This document shows, one piece after another, positions 11,552-23,836 of a stretch of 64,000 bases of DNA; the first letter of the stretch is position 1, and every line of letters starts with the position of its first letter. Position numbers and translations under genes: made by a program. Source of the stretch: Xenoacremonium recifei (Eukaryota > Ascomycota > Sordariomycetes > Hypocreales > Nectriaceae); contig WOFQ01000009.1 of NCBI GenBank assembly GCA_012184525.1, positions 744,001 through 808,000 on the forward strand, read 5' to 3'. The notes under the pieces were generated by a model, which worked only from the letters and a program-made list of their open reading frames with translations, was not told the origin of the DNA and made no database searches.

Positions 11552-14500
11552 CCGCACGGGGAAGACATCTCAGTGCCGACGGTCCATCAACCATCATCGC
11601 TCGGACGGCATCGTCGTGAACTACGGCGCAGCCTTGCCCGCTCTATCCTAGCTGTGTGGGGTGTGTAGCCCCTGAATTGAAACCTCGACCTTTTCTCCGA
11701 CTGTCCTAGAAGTCGATGAGAACATGGGAGAATGTCGTCCATCGTTGAAAGCTGTGCGACCCATCGTTGCGCACGAGATCGGTCGCGACCCTGCGACCAC
11801 CAGCGCGACCTGCCCGGCCAGCCAGTCAGTGGCGTAGGAGGTCAGCGGCCGGTGCACAGGAAGGCTGGGGCCATCGTATGATATACCACGCCAGCACGCC
11901 AGGCATGATTGGATGCAGTTTCTGTCTGGTTCAGGGGCCGTTGCAGAAGAAGCAAACAGACCTCGCGTCCTCTCGTTCGGCAAGGCTGAGACGATGGGTT
12001 CGAGGTGTCAGACGGGGGTGTGAGTGGTCCACTGTCCGAGACGTGTTTGCTGGCCCATGAACAGGGTATCACTGCCACCGTCGATGTCATTAAAGTTTGA
12101 TTCGCGTCAGGTACTCGGGGTCTTGTCCACGTCCGCGTGAAATGCTGGCCCGAGATCTCGATGAGCCCGCTTCCTCGTTTCAGTGCACAAGTAAGGCAAC
12201 CCGATGGCTGAATTGAGGCGGCTGTCGCGCGCTGGCCCTCTGTGCACCTCTCAGGCCACCTCCAGCACATTGGCAGTCGGAGACCGTTCGAGGCCTGAAG
12301 AATGCAGGTGCCTCGCGGCGATGACATTCCGCGAGATCAGGCCACCTGAAGATGCCAAGAACAGCGGTAGGGGCCAGCTTCTCTTCTCGGAGCCCCCCTC
12401 CAAGAAGCTCGTCAGTGGCTTGCACTTGCTGTAGTGCCCCGTTGTGAAGCTTTGTTCAGTCCGTGTTTGGTGCTCCATCTGGAGAATGGCGATGCCAATT
12501 ATCACCTGGTTATTCGCAGTAGAGGCTCCGACGCAACGGCATTCTGTCAGACGTTGAACCCCGCGGTCAAGATTTTGCCAGGCCCCATCGCAAGGTCCTG
12601 ATTTGTAACAAGAAGATTTTTGAGAGTCAGGGTCTTCCTGCATAGAGGCTACCAATGCGTCGGAGACGCACTGACATCATCGAACAAACGCAAGCTAGAA
12701 CGCGACCGAGGCTACTACAAGCTCGTCCAAACCCTTCGTTGAGTGCTTGCTGTACTGAGGCAGCACCGCCATTTCCGCAGACGAAGTCGGAACAAACTGA
12801 AGTTTTTGGAAGCAGACTGAGGCCTCCGAAACTCGATGTATACTCCATGCGACATCACAAATTTGAGGCTGTCTGGAACCGGGAGCTAACCGCAAAAACT
12901 CGCACAAGTGCTCTGACAAGAGGACTCCGTACCGTGCTCCATTTTCCGGACTCGGTACCGAGCGGCGAGGGCACAATGACATCTCAGGTTGAGTCGAAGC
13001 AAACGTAGGGTGCCCGCGGGACGGGCAGAATCTCGCTAGTGCGTGTGGTCCAGGATCAGACGATCGTTCCCGGGCTGGCCGGCCCACCGCAGCCAGATCC
13101 CAGGGTGCGGAGTAGCGACCCTGGAGTCGACATGAGATTGGGTCTAACATCCCCTTCGGCTTCAACGGTCGGTCTGGTCGATACTCGACATGGACATTCG
13201 AGTCTGCCTTGCAAGTCGCAGGTACTGGAGGCCAAGGTTGCTCTGAGCCCAAAATATCTATCACATCAGCACCTCCGCGACCTGGCCAGTCAGATCATCA
13301 ACCGTCCAAGGAGACCCAGCCTGAAAAGCACGGGACCCTCACCGGTGAATTTAGTAGATGCATCCCCCAGCTAGTCAGAATGTGACCAACGACGTCTCAG
13401 GTCGGATTCGTTAGCTCTTGGGGAGGTGCCATGGATAAGTGCCACCTACGGACTTCTCCGCATGCAGCTGCAGTATGAATGCGACCTGGCGAGTTTCTCG
13501 GTATTGCTTGATGATGGAGACGCTCCGACGGATGGTGTGGGTGCAGGGATGGCGATGAAGGCCGTGGATACAGGTTCACGTCATTGTATCGTGACCCGAT
13601 CGAGCGGCTTTGGGAGGTGTCCTCGATGGGGTCGTGCTTCTCCTCATCCACAAATCTCGGCTGCAGGCATACGCGATCGAAGACCAGGGATCACCCTTCC
13701 AGTCTCTCTTGGTACGAAAACAGCCGGTGTACAGGCCTGGTCTGTACAAGGTACATGTCAGGGCCCGTGTACTCCATACTCCGAGCAAGGACGGCAATGC
13801 AAGCTTGTTGAGGCTGGCCTGGCAAAACGTCGCGGATCCGCTATTGAAAGCCCATCGCCTGATGAAGGGGCTTCAATGCAACAGTCTTTACTAAAGAGTG
13901 AAGACACATGACCGAAGAAGGCCGAGATCCATGGATTCAAATGCCGTCGATAGCTGCCTGCCTGAGCCACACATCCAGGGCGCAATCCCCCTGAATGCCC
14001 ATTTCTGTCGAGAGACCGCGACGTCCTCGACATTTGTCTTGTAGTAACCAGCTCTCATAGGTGCGTTGCGAACCTCGTCCAAGTCGGTGTCCGAGGCTTT
14101 GGGAGTTGACCAAATGCTACAAAATTGTCGGGAAATGAACTGACGGCATGCCCATTGTCAATGAGCATTGCGCCAACAAGCGAGAATGAAACGGAAACGT
14201 AGGATTCGACTTAGCCCTCACCATCGCATTAGGCTTGATAACCCGTACTGCGCAATGCAACCCTGTCCGACCGTTGAGAGGGCTGCAGATGAGATCTGAC
14301 AGAAAGAAATAAATTATGGGGAGGTTAAGCACGGAAATAGAAGAGATGTGCATTCTACTAGATCGCTGCAGCACCACGCATGAGAAGTGAGGAGAGAAAT
14401 GAACTTCAGCTGTGAGCAAGCGAGACAAGAAGGTGGAAGCGTCGTAATGCTCGGCTCCTTCATACGTAAACGACCGTAGTGTTTTACGTGAAAGTATGCG

Positions 14501-16054
14501 CCCAGGATGTGATGAGAGGGACATGACAACCACAATGACTCGGGGCGACATTCCCGGGTGCGACGACGTTACGATGTAGGGCCGATCGACCAAGTAAAAT
14601 CCCCGATATTGTGCAGCAGGGAAGGACTGGGGCACTGGCTCTTCATTTTGCCGCGGTCGTAAAGTAGTGATCCGGTGCGCGCGGGTTGGAATACCATGTT
14701 TCTTCCAGCAGGATCTAGCAGAATATGGCCATGGCGATCCAATAACGGGCCACCTGCAAGGGTAGAGCATCTGAGGATAATGTCTGCCTGCTCCGGAGAG
14801 ATGGATGGCCAATATCATGGCGGAACCGGCCAGCCACCAAACCCGGCCCTGTCCGAGATGATCGAAGGTGCGACAGCCAGGATTCCCTTGGATGGCTTGA
14901 CGACTTCTAGAGGCGGAATCTCAAACCGGAAAAATGAAAACGACAAGGACACGAGATCAATGCCTGGTTCAGATATCGTCGTTTGAGATCTGCGCGCCGT
15001 TGAGGCTGGGGAAAGGTGCTCCAGTGACGGCAGATTTCCAATGCTAGCTCTTAGCGGGTCGCCTTGCAATTGTACGTGGTGCTGATAGTCCAGGCAGCCA
15101 GTCCATATCGGATACACTGAAAAGACGACCTGAAAACACTGTCAAGGCTGGGGTTGTTTTCAGGGATATCGTGATAGGCGATCAGAGAGAAAGCAAGCGG
15201 TGGGGGGAAGGGGTCGAGGTGCATCAACCCGAGGTCTTCTTCAGTCAGGGTACAGCCAGGGCTTGACATGGACGCGTCTGCACGCCGGGGAAAAGGAAGG
15301 TATCTGGTCGATCAATGGCTGTAGCTAGCCCTGTTTGTTGTCGAACGAGGCTGTTTGAGCGTCTGAACCCGAGCAGGAGACTGGTTGAAGACCGAGGACG
15401 AGAGCGCGTAGTTGGGGAACAAGTACACGGTACTTGCGAAATACCCAGGCATTAGGCGGACTTGCATCTCCAGTGCGCGTACATGGTCAAGGGTCAAGCG
15501 CGGAGACCAACTGCCGTCAAGGTGTCGCAAAGCCGTGGCGATGGGCCGACCATCGTAGCAGAAACCCGCGGCCATGGATGCAATATGAAGATGGACAGTT
15601 GATGGTTTCCTGATCTCGGGTGCTTTGATGGAAAATCGAGGCCCCAGCATTGGCCGACCCTCACGGCAGGTGGGAACCGGAGGCTGCCCCACCTTCCCGT
15701 CATTTCAACGGCTCATGCTCCAGAGAGTTTGGCAGTTGCTGGCTTCGATGCTGGCTTCCAGTTGCAGGGCCTGTGGGGCGCTGCTGGAGCCGCCTTGCCG
15801 CCGTGGACCAGACCGGAGGGAACCACGGAACCTGGAAGGAATGCTCAGATCAGAACTGCCTGCCGCCTTCTGGAAGATGGTGCTGTGCCGTCCGACGGGG
15901 TGGGTTCTAGCGCGATGGGGATGGGGAGCGCGCCTTCTATGGAAGTTCTGCCACTGACTGACTGACTGCACGGGATGGTTGAGACGCTCCTTCCTTGACC
16001 GCTGCCATCGGTAAAGCGAGGAAGGTGACCTCACCTGGCTACTGCCGTGTTTTT

Positions 16055-16115
16055 CCATGCCATGCCATGCCACTACCCAGGTAGGTAGGTACCTGCCTCC
16101 CTCCTGCCTGCCTGG
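16055..16115. repeat. CATGC repeats followed by GGTA/CCTG inverted tandem repeats
   Basis: Three CATGC units (about 16056-16070) are followed by GGTAGGTAGGTACC and then CCTGCCTCCC and CCTGCCTGCC, so the left half (AGGTAGGTAGG) can pair imperfectly with the right half (CCTGCCTGCC). This is a compact hairpin-capable simple repeat in the non-coding region. Confidence 0.6.
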
Positions 16116-19100
16116 AGTAGCCATGCCACGAGATCCATCTGGCGATGGGTCGGTCCATCATAGCCGACTCGAATCCAATCTCCAACACTCTTCTCTCATC
16201 ATCGGAGTGGATGCCCGAGCAGTATTCCCGGCCTGTCACCGCTCTAACCGGATCTCCTGTCTCAGTTTCCGGCGCCGCCTCGGGCTCATGATCGACTCAC
16301 CGAACCTTCGATGGACGCACTCAATGATGATAGATTGCGACCCATGATTCGGTTGCAACCCCTTGGGACCGGTGCCAGTGCCAGGGCTATCCGCGTCAAC
16401 CACGTGTGGCAGTCAAGTGGAGAGATATGAAGCTCAGAGACGGTACGAGATGGCTCGTGGAGAATCGAGATTAGGCTCAGTGAGAACGATCCACCGCTGA
16501 CACACAGAAGCAGCGACATTCGACATCACCGAGGCTGAGTGAGGACTCCCCTCCGGCGTGCAGACCTCGTGAAGACCTGCTTGTTCGACCGAGGTCCAAG
16601 GCTTAGATGCGGCCAGAGAGGAGTTGTGTACCTGGTACGTAGGCGGCTCCTTTCTGAGATATTGTCGTAGCTATGACTTACACGAAATGTAGTTTGCTGA
16701 CTCTGGCACGGCATTCACGCTAATGGTGTGTGGGATATCGTGAACCCGCTCCTGGAAGATCTCGAGTCCAATTGCAAATCAGATCAACCTACGTTTATGT
16801 TACCCAACTGCGGCGTCCACAGGCGTGCCTATCTTTTGAAGATGCATCTTCAACGTGCACATGGTATACAAGCGTTGCGTTGGCAGACAGTCGAGGTACG
16901 GCAGCCCCACAGATGGGTGAGTTGGCTGTGTCACTCCTCTCTCCTGCATGCCCGATCATCTTCGTCAATCCCCGAACCTGCAGCGACGGAGAAGGGTACT
17001 GTCGCCTATCATGCTCTTTCACGTATGGGCATCCAATGATACTTCATTCCTCGACAGAGCCATCGTCTCAGAATGGAAGAGTTGTAGGGCGACCCCACCA
17101 TCAAAATCGGCAAGCTCCTGTGGCAACTGCGCAGCGGTTTATCGAGTGAGCGGCTGTCATGGGCATCCTGGTCCGCTTTCGCGCAACACAGAGTTACGTC
17201 CAGTCGAATTGGTCATGTCTTAGTGTTCTCAGCTTGCCAAGCGGATGGATGAGGGGAGTGCGGTTGTTTGCAGCATGTGGCCATGGGAAAAGCTTCGTAT
17301 CGGCGCGAGGCGATCAACATCAGACCACTTCTTTAAGCCGCGTTGCATTGGACATGTTCTAGCCCAATTCCCCGACGCTGACAACGATTGGAGACCCCAT
17401 TTCTTTTACTGGGACGAATGCGCCTGATTCTTCGTCGGAGTCTAAAAAATTCCCTGAGAGAAGCCCCAGATGGTTTGCTCTTTGGGCAAAGGGAAGCAAC
17501 ACTAGTAGGTTCGTCCAAACTTTGCGCCGTCCGCCTCATCGTGGGGATCTCGCTAGCTTGGCCGGTTCAGTGCGTCTACTGCCGGGAAGACCCCTCGACA
17601 ACGAGACACTTCAAGATCTGTTGCGTGACAACGCTCGCTTTTGCTGCACGCTTGCCAGAGCAAACAAACCCCCAGGATACCTGTGAGTGACTGCAGGCTT
17701 TGGGGCGAGGGCGTGTTCTTGTTGCAAACAAGATGAGGGAAAAAAGAAAGCATCGCGACATCTTATCACCAACAAGATCTTCAAATCACAAATTTCTCCG
17801 ACGCGTGCAAGGTTATTGGACTCTCGGGACCTTCGACCTCCTGACTCGTTTCTTAGTACGGAATACATGACCAGGGATGTCCCTTTTACCTCCAACCGTA
17901 ATAAGACATCGAGGCTTGAGATCGGCAAACTGGCGTCAACTCACAACGGAGGCCGGTCTGCCCGACTAGCACGATGTAAAATGACAGGATTTTCTAAATC
18001 ATTCGCGCTCTGATGGTTCTACCTAACGACTTCTGATATCTTGCAGCCTGGGCTCTGGCTCACTAGGTGGCAAAGAGGCCATTATCAAGTAATGGACATG
18101 GATCTTAACAAAGACCTTTATAGTGGAGGAAGCTGCAGCACTATGGTTGATAGGTCCACTGCGATGACTTTCATTCGCCGCTCCAGCTGCAGGAGTGACC
18201 GAAGACTGTGAATTTGCGATCGAGAATTTGTCGTCTCAGCTGAGGTTCTGGCAGACTCCCATCACCTTCAGCTTGTTTCCGGTCTAGAGCAGAAGCAGAG
18301 ATATCACTCAGGCGCCAGACACGTCCAAGCGTCACCTACAACAAATTGGGTCAACAGCGAGAGGCCGTGACCGATTTGTACCCCGGTCCTTACCGGATCA
18401 CATCGCCGCCAAGAACGAAGCTCGACCGCAACTAATTGGTCGAGCTGGAAACACAGGTCGTTAAGCAGGCGTCCGTTCAAAAAGCGGCGCTCGCTCATTA
18501 GTGCGCGGCATGAGGTCGATGGGAACTGTACCCGCCAGCCAAGACTAGCATGGAGTGAGCAGGCGGGACTGAGAGGCTGATTGAGAAGTGTGCCTCCATC
18601 GTCCTTGCGTCAGGTAATCGGGGCTGTATCGCCCTGGTCGTGACAGGTTGAACCATGACACAGACACAAGGTTTTGAACCCAGCAGAATTTCCCGAGCTG
18701 TGGCATGGCAAGCGGAAAGAGATCGCTTGGGGGAGAAGAATGCAGCCAGGAAATCACCACTCAAAGGCTTCACAGAAATGCTGAGTTATGCTCGTTTGCA
18801 AGGGCTTGTCATTCGAAGTGCATGGGTCAGATGATCTGGAAAGAATTAGCGGGCCCCTGCGGAGTATAGGTTTCTGAGCACCTCTCGAGTCGCCATGCCC
18901 CAATCTTCGTCTGGATGTGTACAGGCCGGGCGTTGTTCGACGGCAAATCTCAGTCAGCCACTCCGAATGGCCAAGAGGCTGTCTAGAACTTGAGTTCTGG
19001 TCACACGGACGTGTTCTACAAGCACGCCCGTCTCCCATTGTTCACTCTTGACGCTGCTACGATCAGGCACCACAGAGCTCTGGGTCAGCCAGTCTCGAAG

Positions 19101-22010
19101 TGACCCAACAAGCTCGAATTCGGTTGATTGGGGACGGCTATCAAGCCTCTTGTTAAACAGCCGTCAGCCGCCTGGGGAATCTGGATCAGGAAACCCTGTC
19201 ACTGGCGGCTACATACGGAGTATCCAAGCAGTGGAATACTTTGTCCCCGTTGAGCAGTAAGGAGATGTATACTCCTAACGGCTAAGAGGCTGCCAAAGCT
19301 ACGAGTATTACAGAACGACAACGCTGCCTGTTTTCTCTAGAGGGGTTGGTGCTGACGATCCTGCATCCAACCGGTGGCTTACTGTCGCTTTGGTGACTGT
19401 TTGCTGATAATGCGTGATGCAATGACTGAGGCCTGAGACGGCACTGGCCTTGAATCATTGCATCAATTTATGCGCATTATGTATTCAATTATCCTCGGAA
19501 TTCACGTCACAACAGCCGGCCGTTGGCTTGTCGGGTCATTGTGGACGTGTTTGTAAAGTTGACGGGTCACATTCTCGAAACCCAGTCGGATGGCTGGATG
19601 TTCACGTTGGAGAAACGAGACCAGGATGGGTGATGAGCTAGGGTCATCCTAGGGAGCACACCCTGCCGAAGTGCAAGGCCAAAGGTTGGCTGACGGATCA
19701 CTACGGCTCGCACGCATCATGGTTTCTCTTCTTCTTCCTGTTGTTCTGGGCTGTTGTTGTCTCCTTTCCCTATGTTTGCTTTGCCGAAGTGGTCAAACAC
19801 CGGAACGAATGAACTGATCTCGACGGAGAGGATCGGCTCGGGCAGGGCTTGGAAAGGCTTGTTGCGGGTGAATGTAGCAGGTACCGGGAGGCTTCCTGTG
19901 TTGGCAGAGGGGCCGCCCCTGGGAGAAGTCATCACCAGATCATCATCTTGGGTTCGAAACCACCACGATCATGCATTGATCACCTCAACCCCGGCCACCA
20001 GCCACTGAACACCCAGACAAGTCCCGGCGAGCGAAGATTCGTGTCAAAAAAAATTAATTTACGATTGATCATGATGCCGTACTTTCTGGCACGATGCTTC
20101 AGATCGCTACCCCAAGTGGCGTAATACTGGGTAGGCAATTAGCAGGTACACTGATTCTTATGGTTCATCAGTTTCAGAATTATCGTATTCGCCAGAACCA
20201 CGGATGGAAGACTGGTGGATCGCCCAGTCCCGGCGACGAGCTCTGAAAGGAGGATAACCTGACCACCAAATCGAAGCGTGTGTGATCTGGTCGAGATTAG
20301 GTCGACGGGCCATCTAGCAACGGACACCCACCAGGGCGGCGCCGTCGACAACTTCGCGTGGTGGCGGGTGTTCTGCCTAGCTTCGAATCCTTGCAGCTAG
20401 GTACTGGAGGTACTCCGTACTTGAGGTACTGATGGGCAACATGCACTGACGTACGTCGCAATAGTTGAGGGCCTTGCTGCGGTGCCGCCCATCCATCTCA
20501 TCTGACGCCCACCTCGCTCATCGCTCATCGCCCATCCTTCAAGAGACAGGGTTCAAGGGTGGCACTGTGGTAAGTCTAGCGCCTCGGAGCCCTGCCTCTA
20601 TCCCATGCCATGTCCCAGACTCTCATGGGTAATTTTTTCACTCATCGATGGTGTTCGATTTCGAGCCCTTGAACTTTTCAGCCCTGGTTTCCCCCTATTC
20701 CCTGGTTGTGGCCACACCCCTGCTAGGCTTTGTCATTCTTCGATGGATCGATAGATGCTGACCGTGCGGGAGGAACTGTGGTAATGGGTAGCCAGATGCC
20801 AGAGTACTCCGTACCTTCAGCTAGAATTCTATACGCCGCAATGCAGAGACAAGAGATGACGGCGACTCGGAGCCGACAAAGTGGTGCCCCAGGAAGCCAT
20901 CAGAGAGGTCCAGAGGGAGCGGATAAAAAGCAATAATTGTGCATACAGGCTGTCAAAGGGCTGCAGGAGTCGGTCGATTCCCTGATTCAGTCTTGTTCAG
21001 ACCGGCGAAGCTCACGCGGCCTGTCATGAACAAGGCGTGTACCGTTCCAGGGGCCTTCGACGATGGCTGAAGGCCCTGGACAGCACCAACAGGCAGACCG
21101 CCGCCGCGGAGCTCGTCCCCTTGCCACCCCCAGAAGCATCACCCCTGCAAGTCGTACCATTTTCGAGGGCTCGAGATTGGGGATCTCCAAAGCCTCAACG
21201 CTACTGCAAGACGCTATCGTCAGGCCCTGTCTGTCGGTGCAGACTGACAAGGGAACGTGGATGATGAGTCCCGATGTCTCGCCCCCTCCGTGGGCCTGCA
21301 CCCTCCCTAAAAGTCAAACCCCTGTCGACATCACTCTCTCAGTCACCACCGGACGGTTACAGGAAGAGACAATTGATTTCAAATGAAGACGGGGCGGGGA
21401 GGAGGAGGGAGGACGCGGCGAGGCGGGATGTTGCTGGGCGGTTACAGAAAGCTGGTCGAATCTCGCCCCGGGCTGACGAGACGAACGGCGATTGACCCGT
21501 TAGTTCGTGGCTCATCAGTCTTCCGCCTCGTCAAGTCCCTGATCTGGCAGCGAGCCCACCCAACCTTGACCCAACGTCCTTCTTCCTGGCTCGGCGATCC
21601 CCTGTAAGCATCGGTGTCCCCCCACCGAGAGAAGAGCATGCCCACTCGGGCAAGCATCTAGGGACTCCGCCGGAGCGATCTCCCCATGTTCTTCCCCCCC
21701 CCCGTGTGAGGATTGAGAGGGAGGGAGGGAGGTCCAGCGGGTAAAGGAAGGGAAGGGTACCTCAAAGACGACGGGCTGTCAGCCCCCGACACCTTGCCTT
21801 AGGGACGTTTAGGGAACTGTCACAGCGGCTGCAGTGTGCTGCGGTGTGCCGTCTCTGCTCTGCCGCAGCGCCCCGATGCTGGCCACTGGGCACATCCCTG
21901 CCGGAAAGGCGTTGGCACGTCGCAGCGCGGCAGCGTACCGTACCCGATCAGGGATGGTACCGTGGTGCAGGCTTGGGGGCAGGGAGTAGTAGTACCGTGT
22001 ACTTGTTATG

Positions 22011-23836
22011 AACAGAACTGACAGAACAGAACAGAAAACATCCTGGACGCCATATCTACCGTTTGGGGCTGATCAATTGTGCGCCTCTCCCCCAGGACTG
22101 GGCCTGGAGGTTACATCTTTGGCCAGAGCTAGTAAGCCCGGTCTGCTCTGTGTTTTCGTGTGTTTGGCTGCGAAGGACGGACGGGCTGCGGAGTGCCATG
22201 TAACTCAATCCATCACCTCTCACTGCTGATCTCCTAACGTATTTGCTCCCCGGCATCCCTCCCGCACCTGCGGACGCAGGCTACCTGCTTCTAGCTGCTC
22301 TTGTTACTTCTTCTCTTCTCTCGCTCTCTGTCTCTCCTCCTCCTCTCCTCTTCCTCCTTCCCCCATCTCTTTCTTCTGCTGCTACTGGTTTACCAATTCT
22401 GCTTCACGCTTCAACTGCGTCTCTCAGTTCTAGCACGCTGTACCGTCGGCCTCAGGACGCCGTTCGCAATAGCCTTCCCAATATCGCTTCTCACCCGCCA
22501 TCCTAGTGGCCTAGCGCTGCCCAGCACGCTTATTACTGAAGAACCAAGACAACGGAGGATATCGCCTGGACAGAACTCGACAACGACGACAGTTCTCGCG
22601 CCTCAACACTCGTCCACGCCCCTCTGGACCACTCCCGCGAGGCTTTAGCCAGGCGGACAGACTGCCACAAGTCGCATTCCAACACGAGGCTTGTTTCTCG
22701 TCCACGCCGGTTGACGCCGTTGCGCACGTTGTAGCCGGCGATCGCAGCCTCGCTGGGGAAAGGCCAGACGAGAGACTCGACACAGCCAGGGCCAAAGATC
22801 CAAAGATCCAGACAGAGATCCACGACCCTCGCCCTCGCCGGCCCATCATCTCATCTCCCGGCTCCTCTCCCGCCTCACCTCGAGAGCAGGACGGACAGAC
22901 AGACAGACAGAAAGCCTGACAGCCAGAGACAAGCACAATCCAGTGCTGCGGTTTCCGGCTCCACTCGCCCATCTCGTTGTCTTGGACGGGCCTGAGAGCT
23001 GCGTCCCCAGACCCCGGCCATTGGGCCAGCTCCGCGACAGGCGACGGACGGCAAGCTAAGTTGACTCTGCGCTACTCGCTCTACGACCACGGCCACAGCC
23101 CGGCCAGCCAGACCCCGTCACCGTTAGGGGCCATACCAGCCAGCCAGCCAGCTAGCCAGCACAGTCCAGTCCAGAAGACAAGACAGACGCCTCGCTCGTC
23201 CAGGCCAGTCCAGTCCAGCCAGCCGTCTCCGGGTCTCCAGTCCTCCTCTCCAGCGGCCACCGTCCCGCCCAGCGCCACCACCACGAGGGTCTCTCGCCCG
23301 TCGCATCAGATCTGCCCACGCCCCCCCCCTCGATTCTCCCCCCCTCTCCTCCGCCCCCCCAGTGGCCAGTGGCTTACCTAGACTGGTCTCTTATTTTATT
23401 TTTTCTTCTTCTGCCCCTTCCCTCGCCTTCTTATTTTGCCCTCGTTGGCCCCCGATCCTCACCTGAGTCCGCCATTACCTCCTAGTCCCGGTCCCGTGTG
23501 TCGACCCCATTCCTGGCTCAGCAGGCTTTGGCTCTGACTTTGGCTGGCTAGTTCTGGATTTGGCATTGGCTCTGGTTCAGGTCAGGCTCACATCCATCAA
23601 CCGTCTCTGGATCTGGTTGTGTCCTACCGACTCCAGTACATACGTATTTCTTGCCAGGCCCTCCTCCCACGGCGGCATCTCCAAGACCTTCCACAACCAC
23701 CACCCCCCTCCCACTTCCCTCCCTCTCCCTCCAAAACGTCTTACACCCACGCCCACGCCCCGGCCAGATCTTGAGGTCAGATGTATCTACGGCCTTAGAT
23801 TGCGCCAAATCATCATTGGTAATTGCCAGACCCGCT
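22011..23836 (+). promoter_or_regulatory. Inferred long, ATG-depleted 5' leader of nsdD
   Basis: Reading the + strand by eye, only two ATGs occur in these 1,826 nt: 22198, immediately followed by TAA, and 23781, followed by a stop after five codons. The same-composition trinucleotide GAT occurs about a dozen times in 22201-23780 alone, TGA about nine times and CAT about nineteen. The sequence is C-rich with CT tracts (22290-22390, 23320-23430) and CAG/CCAG repeats (23130-23230). Such depletion is expected when a region is scanned by ribosomes as an mRNA leader. nsdD of Aspergillus nidulans is also reported, from memory, to have long-leader transcripts. The transcription start is not known; the CT tract near 22290-22390 is a candidate core promoter if the leader is shorter. 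Confidence 0.65.
23781..23798 (+). other. Five-codon upstream ORF in the nsdD leader
   Basis: ATG TAT CTA CGG CCT TAG encodes MYLRP. It is the only uORF with a sense codon after its ATG in the preceding ~1.8 kb and ends 38 nt before the proposed nsdD start codon at 23837, a spacing at which reinitiation would be inefficient. Its translation is untested. Confidence 0.45.

Larger units (their letters stand above)
7316..22010. other. 14.7-kb gene-free region upstream of nsdD
   Basis: No open frame here shows sustained coding bias, a recognisable domain or a splice-compatible exon chain; the longest (for example 14117-14818 on the minus strand) have random-looking composition. The region is not strikingly AT-rich and shows no transposase, reverse transcriptase, long terminal repeat or tRNA that I can identify, so it does not look like a RIP-degraded transposon. 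It contains short tandem repeats (11522-11551, 16055-16115). Three copies of TACGGAGTA (19214, 20411 and 20805, the last two as the reverse complement) lie within 1.6 kb, and GTACT is repeated four times at 20401-20430. Most likely it is regulatory and/or non-coding transcribed sequence for nsdD; a very divergent gene cannot be excluded. Confidence 0.55.

Noticed and set aside
14117..14818. 233-codon minus-strand frame in the gene-free region
   Set aside because: Amino-acid make-up looks random, with no codon bias, domain or splice continuation; a frame of this length is expected somewhere in 15 kb of GC-moderate DNA.
19945..19965. tRNA-like T-loop GGGTTCGAAACC
   Set aside because: The flanks cannot form a T-stem and no A-box, anticodon arm or acceptor stem is present at the proper distance.
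7316..22010. Degenerate transposon as explanation of the gene-free region
   Set aside because: No strong AT shift, terminal repeats or transposase/reverse-transcriptase fragments were seen. A repeat-library search would be decisive.
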